Positions 22,467-33,602 of a DNA stretch of 64,000 nucleotides are shown in pieces (positions within the stretch are counted from its first letter, which is position 1; each line of letters opens with the position of its first letter). Both the position numbers and the translations under genes were made by a program. Source of the DNA: Agriotes lineatus (taxonomy: Eukaryota > Arthropoda > Insecta > Coleoptera > Elateridae); the NCBI GenBank assembly GCA_940337035.1, contig CALNHX010005176.1, positions 1-64,000 on the forward strand, read 5' to 3'. The notes beneath the pieces are model-generated. The model did not search any database, was not told the DNA's origin, and saw only the letters and a list, made by a program, of their open reading frames with translations.

Positions 22467-22796
22467 TTATTTAAAAATAGAACTCAATACACCCGTAATT
22501 AATGGGGCTAAGATCAACGGCAAGAACGCACCCCCTTTTTGAGTTAAAATTTTTCGCTTCTTTTTGATGGACTCTCCAGGTTTAATTAATTTTCTAAGTA
22601 CTTTTTTATGCAGGGCTATCTGAGTCTTCTGCTTAGTCGACAAAGGTATTTTTCCTTTTAGAGTGTTATATATACACTCGCAGACACAATGGATTTGTTT
22701 ATCGTTAACGGTTTTTAATAATGCGATGCGTTCTTTAGAACCTAGTTTATGTAGAGCACGCAGCAACTCTGAATTCTTAATCACCGCTCGAGACAT
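22467..22796 (-). CDS. Small Polinton protein with hydrophobic C-terminus
   Basis: A 109-aa protein, using the ATG at 22796 rather than the upstream GTG. The first 80 residues are basic and helical with paired cysteines (HCVCECIYNTL). The end, QKGGAFLPLILAPLITGVLS, forms one hydrophobic helix followed by SIFK. I recall this basic body plus QKGGFLP-type end as a recurrent small protein of insect Polintons. A membrane-active or virion-structural role is inferred from the helix. The start lies 2 nt after the ATPase stop, and the stop is separated by 1 nt from the next ATG. Confidence 0.8.
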   Translation of the reverse strand: MSRAVIKNSELLRALHKLGSKERIALLKTVNDKQIHCVCECIYNTLKGKIPLSTKQKTQIALHKKVLRKLIKPGESIKKKRKILTQKGGAFLPLILAPLITGVLSSIFK

Positions 22797-22798
22797 CA

Positions 22799-23464
22799 CT
22801 AGTGAATGATTGTAAATTGATTCGAGTTGCTGTTTTTATACCCCTTTTTAGCCATATAAATATAGCACGCCCCATCTTGGCGAAAAATCGATGTTCTATA
22901 CCTCGCTATATCAGGTGTACTTTGCTTTAAGTCGAATAACAAATACCCGTGTGGCCTAGCTGTTGCGTCCTCGTATGCTTCTTGAAGGAATCGAGGATTT
23001 TCGGGACATATCTGTCTGGTTAAGTGCTTTATTTGAGCTCTATCTCGCGGATTTTTGAAAAGAATAATGTAATGGGCATTTAGGGAAATATCCCGCTGTC
23101 CTTTTCCTTGGTGAAAAATGTTTTGCGTAATAAAAAAAACACTGAGATTGTGGTGGTGGCTCCCCTTGGTGAATATGTCTACGACTGAGCTATTTGTTTC
23201 CCTCATTAAATCGTCGATTATTAAAAGTTTGGGTTCGGTCCCCTCAAAAGATGTCATGTCTGGCAGACCTTGTTGAAATTCGACTAAAGATTTTAAATCT
23301 TCGTACAATTTTTGCCACTCGCCATAACACCAAATAACTTTAGCGAAATTTACACTGCAGAGTTTTTTCATATTTTTCAAGAAATTTATTACAAAAAACG
23401 ATTTGCCCGATCCTGAGGGGCCTGCTATGATAGCAGAAAACGGATGTGAAAACTGATGCTCCAT
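22799..23464 (-). CDS. FtsK/HerA-type genome-packaging ATPase (A32-like)
   Basis: A 221-aa P-loop ATPase that would drive DNA into the capsid. Walker A is GPSGSGKS at residues 15-22, Walker B is LLIIDDLM at 80-87, and an ITQN sensor motif lies at 112-115. The length is normal for the A32-like packaging ATPases of Polintons and virophages. It is the first ORF of the tight minus-strand block. The 91 nt between it and the tRNA-Leu gene contain no obvious TATA box. Confidence 0.95.
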   Translation of the reverse strand: MEHQFSHPFSAIIAGPSGSGKSFFVINFLKNMKKLCSVNFAKVIWCYGEWQKLYEDLKSLVEFQQGLPDMTSFEGTEPKLLIIDDLMRETNSSVVDIFTKGSHHHNLSVFFITQNIFHQGKGQRDISLNAHYIILFKNPRDRAQIKHLTRQICPENPRFLQEAYEDATARPHGYLLFDLKQSTPDIARYRTSIFRQDGACYIYMAKKGYKNSNSNQFTIIH

Positions 23465-23550
23465 TTTTATGCAGTGGGCGATTATTACAGTAGGACCGTC
23501 GTGAATAAACTAACTTAAAAAATCAACACGTTCATAATAAATACATTAAA

Positions 23551-23555
23551 AATAT
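23551..23555 (-). terminator. Pol III terminator of tRNA-Leu
   Basis: Reading the minus strand past the tRNA 3' end gives ATATTTTTAA; the T5 run falls within the first ten bases (about 23547-23553). This is the expected pol III stop and supports an expressible gene. Confidence 0.7.
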
Positions 23556-23636
23556 GGTAAGTGCGGGAATCGAACCCACGACCTCTTTCGAGATCAGATC
23601 TTAAGTCTGACGCCTTAACCACTCGGCCAACCTACC
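23556..23636 (-). tRNA. tRNA-Leu(UAA) inside the Polinton
   Basis: The minus strand folds as a full type II tRNA of 81 nt. Acceptor strands GGTAGGT and ACTTACC pair over seven positions with one G-U. The D arm is GCC...GGC, the anticodon arm TCAGA-CTTAAGA-TCTGA gives anticodon UAA, a long variable arm (TCTCGAAAGAGG) is present, and the T arm is GTGGG-TTCGATT-CCCGC. A run of five T follows within five bases of the 3' end, a pol III terminator. It lies between the poly(A) signal of the upstream gene and the ATPase start, on the same strand as both. No intron is seen. CCA is not encoded, as normal for eukaryotes. Confidence 0.93.
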
Positions 23637-23693
23637 TCATGTATAAACCAACATTCATCACATAATTAAAAAGAAATACAGTTTAAAACATTT

Positions 23694-23699
23694 TTTATT
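23694..23699 (-). terminator. Poly(A) signal of the 291-aa gene
   Basis: AATAAA on the minus strand, about 30 nt after the stop codon at 23728-23730. It separates this gene from the downstream tRNA and virion block, suggesting its own mRNA. Confidence 0.7.
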
Positions 23700-23727
23700 C
23701 ACATTTTCATACAATATTTTATATAAA

Positions 23728-24603
23728 CTAGGACATGTACGATTTCATGCGCTCATCTGCATCAATCAGCTTCTGCAATTCTATAATAACATACATTTTA
23801 AATTTGAACACAAGTTCCCACAATAAAATATCGTTAGCGAAAGTCCACCGCAGAGTATTAAAAATGATTGAATCATCAAGACACAAATTTTCTGTATGTA
23901 TTACTTTGTCAACGATCACTTCACCAAAATTTTGGAAATTACACTTTACACGTTTCAAGTCATTTATTTTCACAACCATCAAGTTGTACATCGGCAATAA
24001 ATTTGATAGTGTTTCATACGTTACGTAAAGAGTAAACTTGTTCTCGGGGTCCTTTGTAATAATCCTGCAGGTATCATTGTTCACGTACTCCACTGTGTGC
24101 TCGGTTAATTCATATCTGAAAGTCCCCTGCTTGGCCATCACAAATATGTCCGGTAGCGCCTCCACAAAAGCCATGAACGTCTCGGCTGTGAAGGAAACAC
24201 CCGCACCAATGTCGGTCTTCAGAATTCTTGCAACAGGCGAAAATTGTTTATAAGGATCCAGGCCCAAATGAACAACTTTGCTGGCGCTATTGTTTAAAGG
24301 CACAGTGAGATCGCATAATAGCCGTTTCTTTTCCCGTCGGGTTTGGCGGATCTCAGGCGTCACGATCTGTGGTACGTCATAGGAAGACATCGTCTCCTCA
24401 ATGAACACCCGCAGGTCCTCCTCGGTGACATCTAGACGTGGTGAATACCCCTTGGCCTCCACGTCCATGGCTGGTGGTTGTGACGGTGCACTGTGTTGTT
24501 TTTTATTTAAAAGATGCGTTTTCTTACTTGTTTTTTCTGCTGCCGGTCTCCTGGTGTAGGGGCCTGGCTTTTCTTGGCACTTATTAACACTTCGAGGATC
24601 CAT
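23728..24603 (-). CDS. Orphan 291-aa Polinton protein with its own promoter
   Basis: The frame is open from 24798, but I place the start at the ATG at 24603 (MDPRS) because a TATAAAAG box lies about 75-80 nt upstream and the first 65 codons of the longer frame would overlap the promoter. The N-terminal 80 residues are Lys/Pro/Ser-rich and probably disordered. A helix with acidic residues follows (VTEEDLRVFIEETMSSYDVP). The rest (about residues 90-291) looks like one alpha/beta domain, with blocks such as GAGVSFTAETFMAFVEALPD and LDDSIIFNTLRWTFANDILL. I recognise no family and no catalytic motif. Being separately promoted and nearest the right terminus, it could be a regulator or a host-interaction factor; this is inference. 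Confidence 0.85.
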   Translation of the reverse strand: MDPRSVNKCQEKPGPYTRRPAAEKTSKKTHLLNKKQHSAPSQPPAMDVEAKGYSPRLDVTEEDLRVFIEETMSSYDVPQIVTPEIRQTRREKKRLLCDLTVPLNNSASKVVHLGLDPYKQFSPVARILKTDIGAGVSFTAETFMAFVEALPDIFVMAKQGTFRYELTEHTVEYVNNDTCRIITKDPENKFTLYVTYETLSNLLPMYNLMVVKINDLKRVKCNFQNFGEVIVDKVIHTENLCLDDSIIFNTLRWTFANDILLWELVFKFKMYVIIELQKLIDADERMKSYMS

Positions 24604-24677
24604 CTTAGGTAAAACTGGTGCTGTTGACACGACGAGTGGGAGTGAAGCAATTCGATGCGTTATAGAGACCGCAGCCA

Positions 24678-24685
24678 CTTTTATA
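24678..24685 (-). promoter_or_regulatory. TATA box of the 291-aa gene
   Basis: TATAAAAG on the minus strand, matching the pol II TATA consensus. With a start site 25-30 nt downstream the 5' UTR would be about 45-50 nt to the ATG at 24603. It is the clearest core promoter in the element. Confidence 0.75.
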
Positions 24686-25092
24686 CAGGTACTAGAACAA
24701 TACGTCACCGATACCCCGCTCTCGAGGCAAATCATGTTGGTACCTGTATTTTGCAGTGCAACCTCTGTCGGACAAAGCATTGTTAGACACAAACACATGT
24801 CTCGACCTGTTTTAAAAAGGGGAACTTAGAAAAATCGCGTAATTTAACCCATTCAAATACTAGCGCGAAAACATCTTTATACAACCGAAAATTCGTCATG
24901 TTCTGGCATTTCAAATATGAAAATGGATAATAACAGCTAAACTCAAATTTGTAACCCGTATATTTTACGATAGAACTTGCCTCTTATCCGTATAGCTTTA
25001 AAATTTTCGCCTGTCTTATAAAATAATTTTTAAACACTAAAACGATTAATTTAATTGATCAACAACTCGACAGGAAATTTCCAGCTATATAC
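24686..25092. other. Upstream region between the 291-aa gene and the right TIR
   Basis: About 400 bp without a credible gene; the extended ORF here is read as promoter sequence. It becomes AT-rich toward the TIR. Presumably it holds upstream control elements of the minus-strand gene. Confidence 0.5.
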
Positions 25093-25548
25093 TACAAAAA
25101 CAACTTCGCTAGCCTTCAAATTTTTTCGTCGGCTTTCATAAATAATTATAGGTAAATACTTTAATAAAAAGACATATTGTTTTTTAAAATTACAGAGCTA
25201 TAATATTATTTTAAAATTTCGATTAAAATTTATAGCCCGCTATGCAATGACGTCAAAACTTTAAAAGAGAAAGCTAGAATAGTCAGAATGCGTGTATTTA
25301 TATAAGGGACTAAAATAATTATTTCGCCTTTTAAAAATATTACTATGGTTCTAAATTATGCACAATGCAGTTCATCTGTTATTAATTATAATTTTCAGGA
25401 AATAAATAATTTCATAATATGACAGCATAGCGGTACTCAATCGGCGCATCGATCTGGCGATTAAATTTCAATCGAAAATAACATTTAAAATGTATTATAA
25501 TATGCTTGCGACTCTAGTGACTATAGTTAATTCCTTAAAACCTCGACC

Positions 25549-25622
25549 GCTTCGATAGCCCGGTTGGTTAAGGCTTCGTACTCGTAATGCTGCTGTCGCT
25601 GGTTCGATTCCAGCCATGGGAC
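25549..25622 (+). ncRNA. tRNA-like pol III cassette in right TIR (Thr-CGU-like)
   Basis: Inverted copy of the cassette at 10481-10554, differing at one base seen in the variable region (CTGTCGC here, GCGGTCGC on the left). A and B boxes and the T arm are the same, and the acceptor is likewise unpaired. Transcription from each copy would point outward toward the element end on its own side. Confidence 0.75.
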
Positions 25623-25988
25623 ATCGCAGGAAGCTTTTTTTAAATTCAAATATTTCAGCGAGTGAATGCACGAGAGAGACAACAGCTTCGAAGAGCGAAA
25701 TAGATTTACCAGCTTGAATTTCAAATATTTCCGCGAAAATTCAAAATTAAAAACGACAGCCGTGAGAAGTGCGCGCGCACCAAGATGGCCGACGCCCGGG
25801 AAGTTTAAAATTCAAATAATGGAACTTAGAAAAAAAAAATCGGAAAAAATTCAAATTTCAAATATTCCCGCCAGAAATCTAAGATGGCCGCCGAAGTCCG
25901 ACGCGTAATTCCAGAAGCAAATTAAAAAATCTAATGCGTAATTTAATCAGTAGCACATATGTAAATTACATATCAAACTTCATATGTG

Positions 25989-26088
25989 ATTAATTAGATC
26001 AAACCGCGAAATTAATTAGATCAAACCGCGAAATTAATTAGATCAAACAGCGAAATTAATTAGATCAATCCGCGAAATTAATTAGGTC
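25989..26088 (-). repeat. Subterminal 22-bp tandem repeats, right end
   Basis: Mirror image of the left-end array, with the same number and order of units. The variant unit with CGCTG instead of CGCGG is conserved in both ends, so the array has been copied as a block. Confidence 0.9.
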
Positions 26089-26153
26089 AATCCGCGGATT
26101 TAATTAATCGTTTGATTGACAGGTTGCTCCAGTTTAGGTGCCCCTCTACTACT

Positions 26154-27712
26154 CACCGATAATAACCAAATCAGCTCAAAAAAGGCTTAAACAGTTTTGA
26201 GTATCATCAAAATCGATTCTATCATTCTATTGTTATAAACAAAATTCAAAGGTCACTCAAAAACTTGAGCACACTGTATTTCGAAAACTACAAATATGAG
26301 GCGGAAACTCTGCAGGGGTTTTCGGCTTCATGTCATAAAATATTCACGTTTTACATGCCGTTTGATCTGTATATAATTATTATCTGTTATTAAACTAATG
26401 CAGCCCTAAAGTTGGCAACACTTGCAAATGTGTTTGTTTTTGGTAACTTTCAGTTTTTAACTTAGCAACACTTATAAACTTCAAATTCGAAAATTTAAAT
26501 AAAATAGTCAAAGTGGCGTTTTCAATTACAAATTATGTTTTAAGTAAATATTTACACCAATAATAATATTGAAAAGAGGGTTACCCTATGCAAAAGGGAA
26601 AATGATACTGTATTGATATACTACTTGGTTTTTTCATGTAAATATATTTTTCACAATATTTTGTAACCTTCATATGAATCGGTTAACAGATAAAATCAAC
26701 GAAGTAATTTTCCATCGCCAAGCAGGCGGCGAACAAATTACAAACACATCTGTTCACCAGCAAAACGCCCCAATCCTACTCGAATTTTAAAAGAAAACCG
26801 TTGCAAGAATAAAACAATAAATTACGGCATGCCAGCTCAAAGAAACACCAATTTTCAAATGCAAACCTCTGCACAAACAAGACAATAAAGTGCCAACAGC
26901 CTGCCAGTCCTAAAATTGCAAGCAAATAACCCATCCAATAAAACACCCGGGAGCCGACAAGCGGCGCCTCTGAAGGAAGCCCCGAGCGGGCTGCCAAATT
27001 GAAATCCAAGTTCAATTAATAAAACGCTCCTAATCATAGTGCGCCCAATCAAAACCCCACATGAGGATACCTGCCGATAGAAAACATTAGCCGCCACCTA
27101 ATAAAACAACTCCCAAGTCTCTAGCACCCATACAGGTCGAGTAAAACGAATTTTTCCATCAGCCGGCGACAGCATCGCGACTCACCGAGCGGGTAAATTT
27201 TTCCCAAGAAAACAACAGAAACTCGAAACCAGCGGAGGCTTAACATAAACGCATGTCGTAACGGTAAAATCAGGGCCACGGCCGAATACATCGGGCGAGG
27301 GTGCAAATATTACAAATTAAATTGTAATTAGCGGAAGGAAGCATCCCAGGAAGGCGTAAATGGTATCAAAATTCATATAAAATTAGCCCGCATCCAGGGA
27401 AAACAAAGAGAACTCTTTAAACGCACATAGAAAATATATATATATATATATATAATAATGCATAAGCGCTTTTATACGCAGAACACGGGGACAAATTCCG
27501 ATTTCAATCAATATGCAACGGAACCTAGCAAATGGGGTATCGTTAGAATCAGCATTTTAACGACTATTTATTGGGACACAAATCAAAGCGCTAATAGGTC
27601 ACGCCGCGGAAATAACCGCGGAATTAAGAATCGCAATCAAAATAAGCAGTCATCCCTCCTCCTCGAACCAATGAGAACCCAGGAAACTGAACACAAAGAC
27701 CAGGACTGCTTT
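26154..27712. other. Non-coding DNA right of the Polinton
   Basis: 26154-26690 is AT-rich with no gene. From about 26700 composition shifts to a more mixed, GC-richer sequence with short overlapping ORFs on both strands and no recognised domain. A (TA)n run lies at about 27438-27454. The GC-richer part may belong with the repeat at 27713-28560. Confidence 0.4.
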
Positions 27713-28560
27713 AAATAGGGAGGCCCAGGCCAGAAGAAGGCACTCAACCCAGGAGAGTCAACCAGGAACCATCCGCCTTTCAAGGATCAGCCTCTTCAGG
27801 ATCATCCAGCCTTCCAGGACAGCTCCTCACTCAAGCCAGGAGAGTCCATCAGCAGCCAGTTCAGCTCCAGGACCACTCAGCAGCCTCCAGCCTTCCAGGA
27901 CAGCTCCAAACTCAACCCAGGAGAGTCAGCCAGCAGCATCCAGCCTTCCAGGACCAACTAGCAGCTCTCTCCAGGACCTCCAGCCGTCTCCTATTCAGGA
28001 CTCTGACAGTTGGACAACTTTCGCTTCCGGACGCAACCAAGTCGAGCCGCAATCAGCCAGCATCCAGCTCTGAATTCGCCAGCAGCTCCAGGAATTGTCC
28101 AGGAGCCACCTACCGCTCCCGCAGCTTCCAGGACGAGTCCACAGCCAGTCGGCTCCGAGCCAAACATCACCCGCTCGCCATGGACACCCCCAGGTCTGCT
28201 ACGTAAGCCAGCCCTGACCCATTGGAAGTCTCGTCTTGCGCCCTCCTCCTGACAACGAACCTTGTGTTTCAGGAAACGCCGCATCGAGGAATTATTCGGC
28301 CCATCGCTCAAGACTAGGCGGTTTTTTGTATATATGTTTTTGTTTTTCGTGTTTTCATATTTGTTTTCCTTTTGTATACATAATATTAAGTTTTCATGTG
28401 TATCTGGTTGCCAATAGAAATAAAAGTATTAAAACAAAAAGTTTACTCCAATCGATTTAGCTGCATCGACAAGGGTACCGCCTACACCCCTCCTTCCGCT
28501 GACGCCATTGTAGAACCTACCGCTGAGCATAGACCTAGGCGTGTTAACCTATAACTTTAT
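27713..28560 (+). repeat. GC-richer repeat with CCAG-rich units, possible LTR
   Basis: A 21-bp string beginning CCAGCCTTCCAGGAC occurs at 27806 and 27887, with a third partial copy at 27940, mixed with several CAGGAGAGTC(A/C) copies. A TATA-like TTTAAATAGGG starts the block and an AATAAA lies near 28420. The order promoter, GC-rich leader, T-rich stretch, poly(A) signal is that of an LTR, so this may be a solo LTR. No terminal TG..CA pair or target duplication could be fixed, and no internal retroviral genes adjoin it. Confidence 0.4.
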
Positions 28561-29681
28561 TACTAACATTTTCGCTCGATTTGAAATACATTCCAGAAAA
28601 TAAATTGCATTTGAGAGTACACTCAGCAAATTTTTACAAATTTTGACATTGACAGTTGTATTGGTTTAGTGAACACATAATAGAATATTAGTTACTTATT
28701 CACTTTTGTATTATGTGTCTGCATTACAATTTCCACGAACAAATCGATATAGTTTACATTCAGTATATAATTGCGAAAAAAAAAATGCTAAGCAAAACTA
28801 AGTGAATGCCAGTTTGAGTTCAGGAATGTATTAGATACAGGGGAAGCCCTTTTTAGCCTACAAATTCTGGGGGAAAGATGCAGAGATGTCAGTGTGGATG
28901 TTTATGCCTGCTTCATTGACTACGAAAAGGCATTCGATAGAGTGCAACATGAAAAACTATTGGTAATATTAAAAATTATAGGTCTGAATAATAAAGACAT
29001 ACGCATCATAATGAATCTTTACCGGAACCAGACAGCGGCCGTAAGGATTGATGGAGAAATAATCGACCAAATAAAAATATTAAGAGGGGTGCGACAAGCA
29101 TGCATTTTATCGCCACTTTTATTTAACATTTATTCTGAAGAAATATTTGAAGACGCCCTAGAAGAGAGCCACGAGGGAATTATAATATCAACGATATAAG
29201 ATTAAACAACTTGCGCTACCCAGACGGCATCGTCCTATTAGCGGGAAATGAGCAAGACTTACAAGTACTGATTGATCGCCTCAATGACTTCAGTAAAAAC
29301 TATGGTTTATATATAAATAAAACGAAAACTCAAATAATGGTGATCAGCAAACGTGGTAGGTACTGTTCAAACTAATATTGTTCTCAATGGAATCCCGTTA
29401 GCACAAGTGGCGAAATACAAATAATACCTGGGTTGTAATTTAAACAAAAAATGGGATCACAGCATTGAAGTTAGAAGTATAATAGAACAAGCAAAAGCAT
29501 CTTTTGTAAAAGTGAAAAACTCATCTGATGCAGAAACTTTAAACCTACAACTTCGCATGCGTATTGTACGATATTATGTCCTACCCGTGTTCTTGTATGG
29601 AGTGGAAGCATGGACGCTCACCTAAGCAACGTCTAAAAGGATAGAAGCATTTGAAATGTGGATTTACAGAAGAATACTTAA

Positions 29682-30834
29682 CCCTTAAGTACTAATATAA
29701 CATTACATCTCAGAGACGGAAATGTTCGAAGCGCGTGTACTATTTCCCCCTCCAGTTAAGATTTATGGGTTGATCCTTGATCTACCTACTCAATTTTTAA
29801 AATTTTGCTGCGGTGGGATGTTTTGTGCTGAAGTTATTTGTATTTAAAAATAAATACCGTCTCAGAGACGTGACGTTAGTTTGCACGCTACTATTTTTGC
29901 ATTATGGATCAAAAACCAACTTGCTCAAATACGGTTAGATCAACAGAAAGTTGCTTGGGCAGCAAGTGTGCCAGTAGTATAATGAACTAGACAGTGAGGG
30001 CAGTAACGGAGAACATAATATTGATGACTATTCAATTCACCTGTTATCTGTCAAAAAGTAACCAATGAAAATCCAGAATTCTGACGTTTCTTGACCAATC
30101 AAAAAATATCAGTGGATATATCTTCCTAGAAGGTATTCAAGTGACTATTTTTAACAAATGCTATTTTTATTAGAAAAGGTCAATATTAGTGTTCTGTTAC
30201 TATAGAAATTGAGTAGTTTGTTGCTAGATTTACTGAAAACTAATTTGAAAAAGTAGTTTGGTTCATTAAATAGTCCCTCGAATACCATTCTTAGTCAAAG
30301 TTAAGTAGATTATTTTTGCGGTGGTATCACTACTCATGTCCATTGCGCTTTGGACATTCGTGACACCACCACAAAAATAGTCGACATAACTTTGACTACT
30401 CATGGTATTATAAGTGAAAATTCTGCTATACTTGCTGACCCTAATGTGTTCATCTTGCACTAATTCTGTATAGTTTTAGGGTGGTGTGAATTTTTATACG
30501 TATTTTTTTCTCTCACTATTTTCTAGGTAAGTTGTGTTAGAATACCATTGTCTGTTGAAATATGTTTGCTGATAATAAAAAAAATTATTAAAAATTGCAT
30601 TTTTCTGTAATTAAGTTAACACCTACAAATTTAATCATAGTTTTCTATTTGACTCTGTAAATGCTAATGTTTTAGGAATTTATATTTTTTATGTGATTAA
30701 AATACACTATATATATCATTGCGTAGTACTTTGTTTAAAAAAAATAGTAATAAATTCGTAAATAGCTATATGCCCGTCTCTTATACGTCATGTTAGTACT
30801 AATGCACCACAACAGACACGTTAGTACTTGAAGG
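29682..30834. mobile_element. piggyBac-like element with TTAA duplication
   Basis: The 1153-bp insertion is flanked by TTAA at 29678-29681 and 30835-30838. Its ends are inverted: CCCTTAAGTACTAA on the left and, reverse-complemented, CCTTCAAGTACTAA on the right. TTAA targets and CCY-starting ends are the hallmark of piggyBac. Excising it with one TTAA rejoins the RT frame exactly, which proves the borders. A short open start at about 29904 (ATGGATCAAAAACC) may be a residue of transposase, but no DDD motif is visible, so the copy is non-autonomous. Confidence 0.85.
30281..30409. repeat. Hairpin nested inside the piggyBac-like element
   Basis: An imperfect inverted repeat with arms of about 58 bp, starting AATACCAT and ending ATGGTATT. 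Core arm sequence GTGGTATCACTACTCATGTCC is answered by GGACATTCGTGACACCACC. The short ORF on the minus strand here simply reads one arm. It could be a MITE nested in the larger element or a structural part of it. Confidence 0.7.
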
Positions 30835-31150
30835 TTAAAATATCTTGGGTTGAAAAAATTGAAAATGAGACCGTCCTACAAAGAATGGGAAAGAAAGTGG
30901 AAATAATTAAAAATATTAAAAAAAAGAAAAATAGAATACTTGAGACATATAATGCGTAACAAAAAATGCCAATTCTTACAACTAATTATCCAGAGTAAGG
31001 TATAACGCAAGAGAACCGCGAGAATAAAGAGAATATCCTGACTCAAAAATCTTCATGTATAGTTTGGTAAAAGAACAAGATCCTTGTTCCGGACAGCAGT
31101 ATATAAAGTTGAGATAGACTTGATGGTCGCAAATCTTCGTTAGGAGGCGC

Positions 31151-31828
31151 ACCATAAGAAGAAGATATAATTTAGCATCAGGCTATCCAAGAGAAATTAT
31201 AATTATTGACACTAGAATTTCTCATAAAAGCACCACCAATAAGTGTTTCGCAGTGATTAATACTGTTTTGTCACACTTTCCTATTAAATTTAGATAGAGC
31301 TGAATTATATGTATTCGTAACACTGTGCTACAATAGCGGCCACAAATTTATATGCGTATTATAGTAAGTCTTACAAAATTCCCATGTCATTTCAATAGAG
31401 TTATATTGGCAACGGTACAAGGCTAAGCAAATTGTGCCCTTATGTGGTTAGTAAAAGACCAATAACGCGTTTTTTGTATTTCCTGTTTTTAACCATTCTT
31501 CCATTTTAGATATGCCAAAATTTTAAATAAGTGGCTTATTAATCGGCATGGAATAGTATGGAGCATTGCATTTAACACAGGAATAAGTCAATCTTACGCC
31601 CACTTTAAAAAATTGCTATTCAGGTTTTTGTGGTTACCTTTATGTTCAATTTTGTTATCAAGAAGTAAATTACGAGGGTGTGGGACGACAAAAATATTAC
31701 TAAAAGTCGCGTATATAAAGATTAATACGGATGCAACATTTCTAATATATTTTTGACAGAGGATAGCTCAAAAAAGTCTAGCGAGTCATCTTACTTTTCA
31801 ACATAATACCCCGTATTTAGATAGGATA
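31151..31828. other. AT-rich non-coding stretch
   Basis: No ORF, RNA gene or repeat boundary that I can support. Confidence 0.4.
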
Positions 31829-31976
31829 AATAGTTATTTTCATAACAAGCGTCGAAAGTAGCAAATATGGTGCGAGTGTTGATTAGGCAAACGAGGGCGT
31901 AGCGTAGCGAAGCCCGAGTGGATCTAAAACACAAGCACAGATATTTACACTTTCGAGAGAGTTATGAACACTATTT
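31829..31976. repeat. Palindromic element (MITE-like)
   Basis: Inverted arms AATAGTTATTTTCATAAC...CGAAAGTAGCAAATAT and ATATTTACACTTTCGAGAGAG...GTTATGAACACTATT enclose a GC-richer centre (GGGCGTAGCGTAGCGAAGCCC). The arms pair imperfectly over about 40 bp. Confidence 0.7.
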
Positions 31977-33358
31977 TTTAGACAACCACACAAAGTAAAT
32001 TCTATGTTTAAGAATTGTTTTTATTTCGTTTACAAAATTGATTGTTATATTATTATTGGTACAATTATAAAAAATGAAACCTTGTTGGAAAGCATAGCAA
32101 CGAATAATGCGAAAGCGTCTGGATTATTTGACTAACTTTGTGCCGTTACGATATGACTAGTACGATATAATATCATCCTAATGTATGAAATTGTCAACTT
32201 TCTGCAGTAGCCTGCGATCGCGATAATGTTACTTTCATATGTCGTTGTCTACAATTTTTTTATTGAATACACTATAATATAAATTGTATGGGTCTAACGT
32301 CAACTGTTTTGGAGATATTGACAATTTTATGAAAAAAAAACCTGAATTTCAAGCGACTACTGTAACAGAAATAAATTGAAAGGTATAAAACCTACCAAAA
32401 TAATATTGTTTAGGTAAATTACCTTCCAAGTATAAAATGGTGGCTCTGGCTATGAATAGTAAGCAGGGTGCTCAAAATTTTCTAATTTAATAATTTAGAA
32501 TTATTTTTCCTTTTAATATCTTACGTCATACCCCTTTGATTAACTGTTTTTGGATAGACGAGTTTGAAAATAAAAAAAAACAGTTATACCCCTTGAAATG
32601 TTTCATTTCAAGCGATAACAAGCAAACGGTGTTAAAATAATAATGATAACATTTTATCTTTCCAAGCATAAAATCAGGTATTGATTATAATAGTCATTGT
32701 TGATACACGAAATAATAGATAAGAAAAAACGAGAATGCAGGAGTAAATTAATTCTAGTATCAAATTAAATCTGATTTAAAACAAACCAAAGCGAATACAT
32801 AAAAATCCCATATGTTAATTACTCTAAATGTAAAAATATTATTCCTTCTGTTTTATGGATACTAAGAGAGCCCATAATCTGCAAATTGGATCATTTCGAT
32901 ATTTTAAATATCTGTACTTTTAAAAAGTCCTTTTAATTTAATTTCTTATGATATTTCAGTTTCTACCTCTAAATTCAATCATTTTTCATATTTAATTTTT
33001 TCCTGCTTTGCGTGTATGTTATTTCGTTTCAGCACTGTTAGGATTTTTATTTTCTAAACCTGACTTGTTGTTGGGCTCGGAGAGTTTAATTTATTTAATT
33101 TCACATTTTAACGGCGCGTGTTTGTTATCCCTTGAGATAAAGCATCCTAAGCGGCTTAAATTGTTTATTTATGTTCAAACTCGCTGTTAGCATCAATTGA
33201 TTAATCGGCTAAATTTCTCTAAAATATAACATTAATGACTACGAGGATTCAATTGCCGACCGGACTCACTCAGATAGACGACATGCGGTTCCTTAAGTAC
33301 TTATGGTTAAATTAACAAGCCAAAATGAGGGTCAACGAAAGTTTTAATTAACGACAAG
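31977..33358. other. AT-rich non-coding stretch
   Basis: No supported gene. The 60-codon ORF at 33008-33190 has no recognisable feature. Some segments repeat loosely (TTTCAAGCGA followed by ACTGTAACAG near 32347 and TTTCAAGCGATAACAAGCAA near 32606), which suggests decayed copies of a common repeat. Confidence 0.4.
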
Positions 33359-33564
33359 TGTTAAAGAAAGGAAATTTTTATATATCTATATGTAGCAGGT
33401 GTTATTAACTAGGGAAAAATAAATATTAGGAACAGTAGCATGTAACCAAAATATATTGAATTTTGAAAGGTTGTTAATAAAAGCTAATTTGGAAAAGTTG
33501 CATGATTTACTGAAAAGTTACTATTAAAGTTATTAACTCTGCTAAAAACAACGACGACAACACA
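33359..33564 (+). repeat. BEL/Pao left LTR
   Basis: Direct repeat of 34853-35060. Includes an AATAAA-type signal (AAATAAATATTAGG near 33417) and ends in a CGACGACAA-rich stretch. A normal primer-binding site is not evident after it, which fits the internal deletion. Confidence 0.85.
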
Positions 33565-33602
33565 GCTGTTTTCCACAACAGACCTATGAACTTAAGAAAA
33601 AT

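Larger units (their letters stand above)
9949..26153. mobile_element. Complete Maverick/Polinton element (adintovirus-like)
   Basis: The element is 16,205 bp long and bounded by inverted repeats of more than 1 kb starting AGTAGTAGAGGGG and ending CCCCTCTACTACT. It carries every hallmark Polinton gene: protein-primed DNA polymerase B, retrovirus-type integrase, adenain-like protease, FtsK/HerA-type packaging ATPase, double-jelly-roll major capsid protein and penton protein. All ORFs look intact once the five polymerase introns are removed. The gene set is that of a virus-like element able to replicate its DNA by protein priming and probably to form virions. Layout is convergent: polymerase on the plus strand, everything else on the minus strand. 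The six bases flanking each end (CACTCT and CACCGA) are not a clean 6-bp duplication, which is unusual for this class. Confidence 0.97.
25093..26153 (-). repeat. Polinton right terminal inverted repeat
   Basis: This is the inverted partner of 9949-11202. It lacks the 194 bp found at 10930-11123 of the left copy; the junction falls at about 25173/25174. The terminal sequence is CCCCTCTACTACT and the next bases are CACCGATAA. Near-identity with the left copy implies recent insertion or homogenisation of the two ends. Confidence 0.95.
28809..31150 (+). pseudogene. Reverse transcriptase pseudogene split by a DNA transposon
   Basis: A LINE-type RT (insect endonuclease-reverse transcriptase group). 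From 28809 the frame reads QFEFRN, then an open stretch to 29199 with DYEKAFDRVQHEKL (first catalytic Asp) and RGVRQACILSPLLFNIY. The FADD-type active site follows in another frame as YPDGIVLLA near 29217-29245, so the second catalytic aspartate is mutated. Stops and frameshifts continue to a MWIYRRILK segment ending at 29681. The frame resumes after 30838 with SWVEKIENE...QRMGKK, and a decayed Arg-rich tail runs to about 31150. The element between 29682 and 30834 is a later insertion. No endonuclease domain is seen upstream, so the copy is 5'-truncated. Confidence 0.85.
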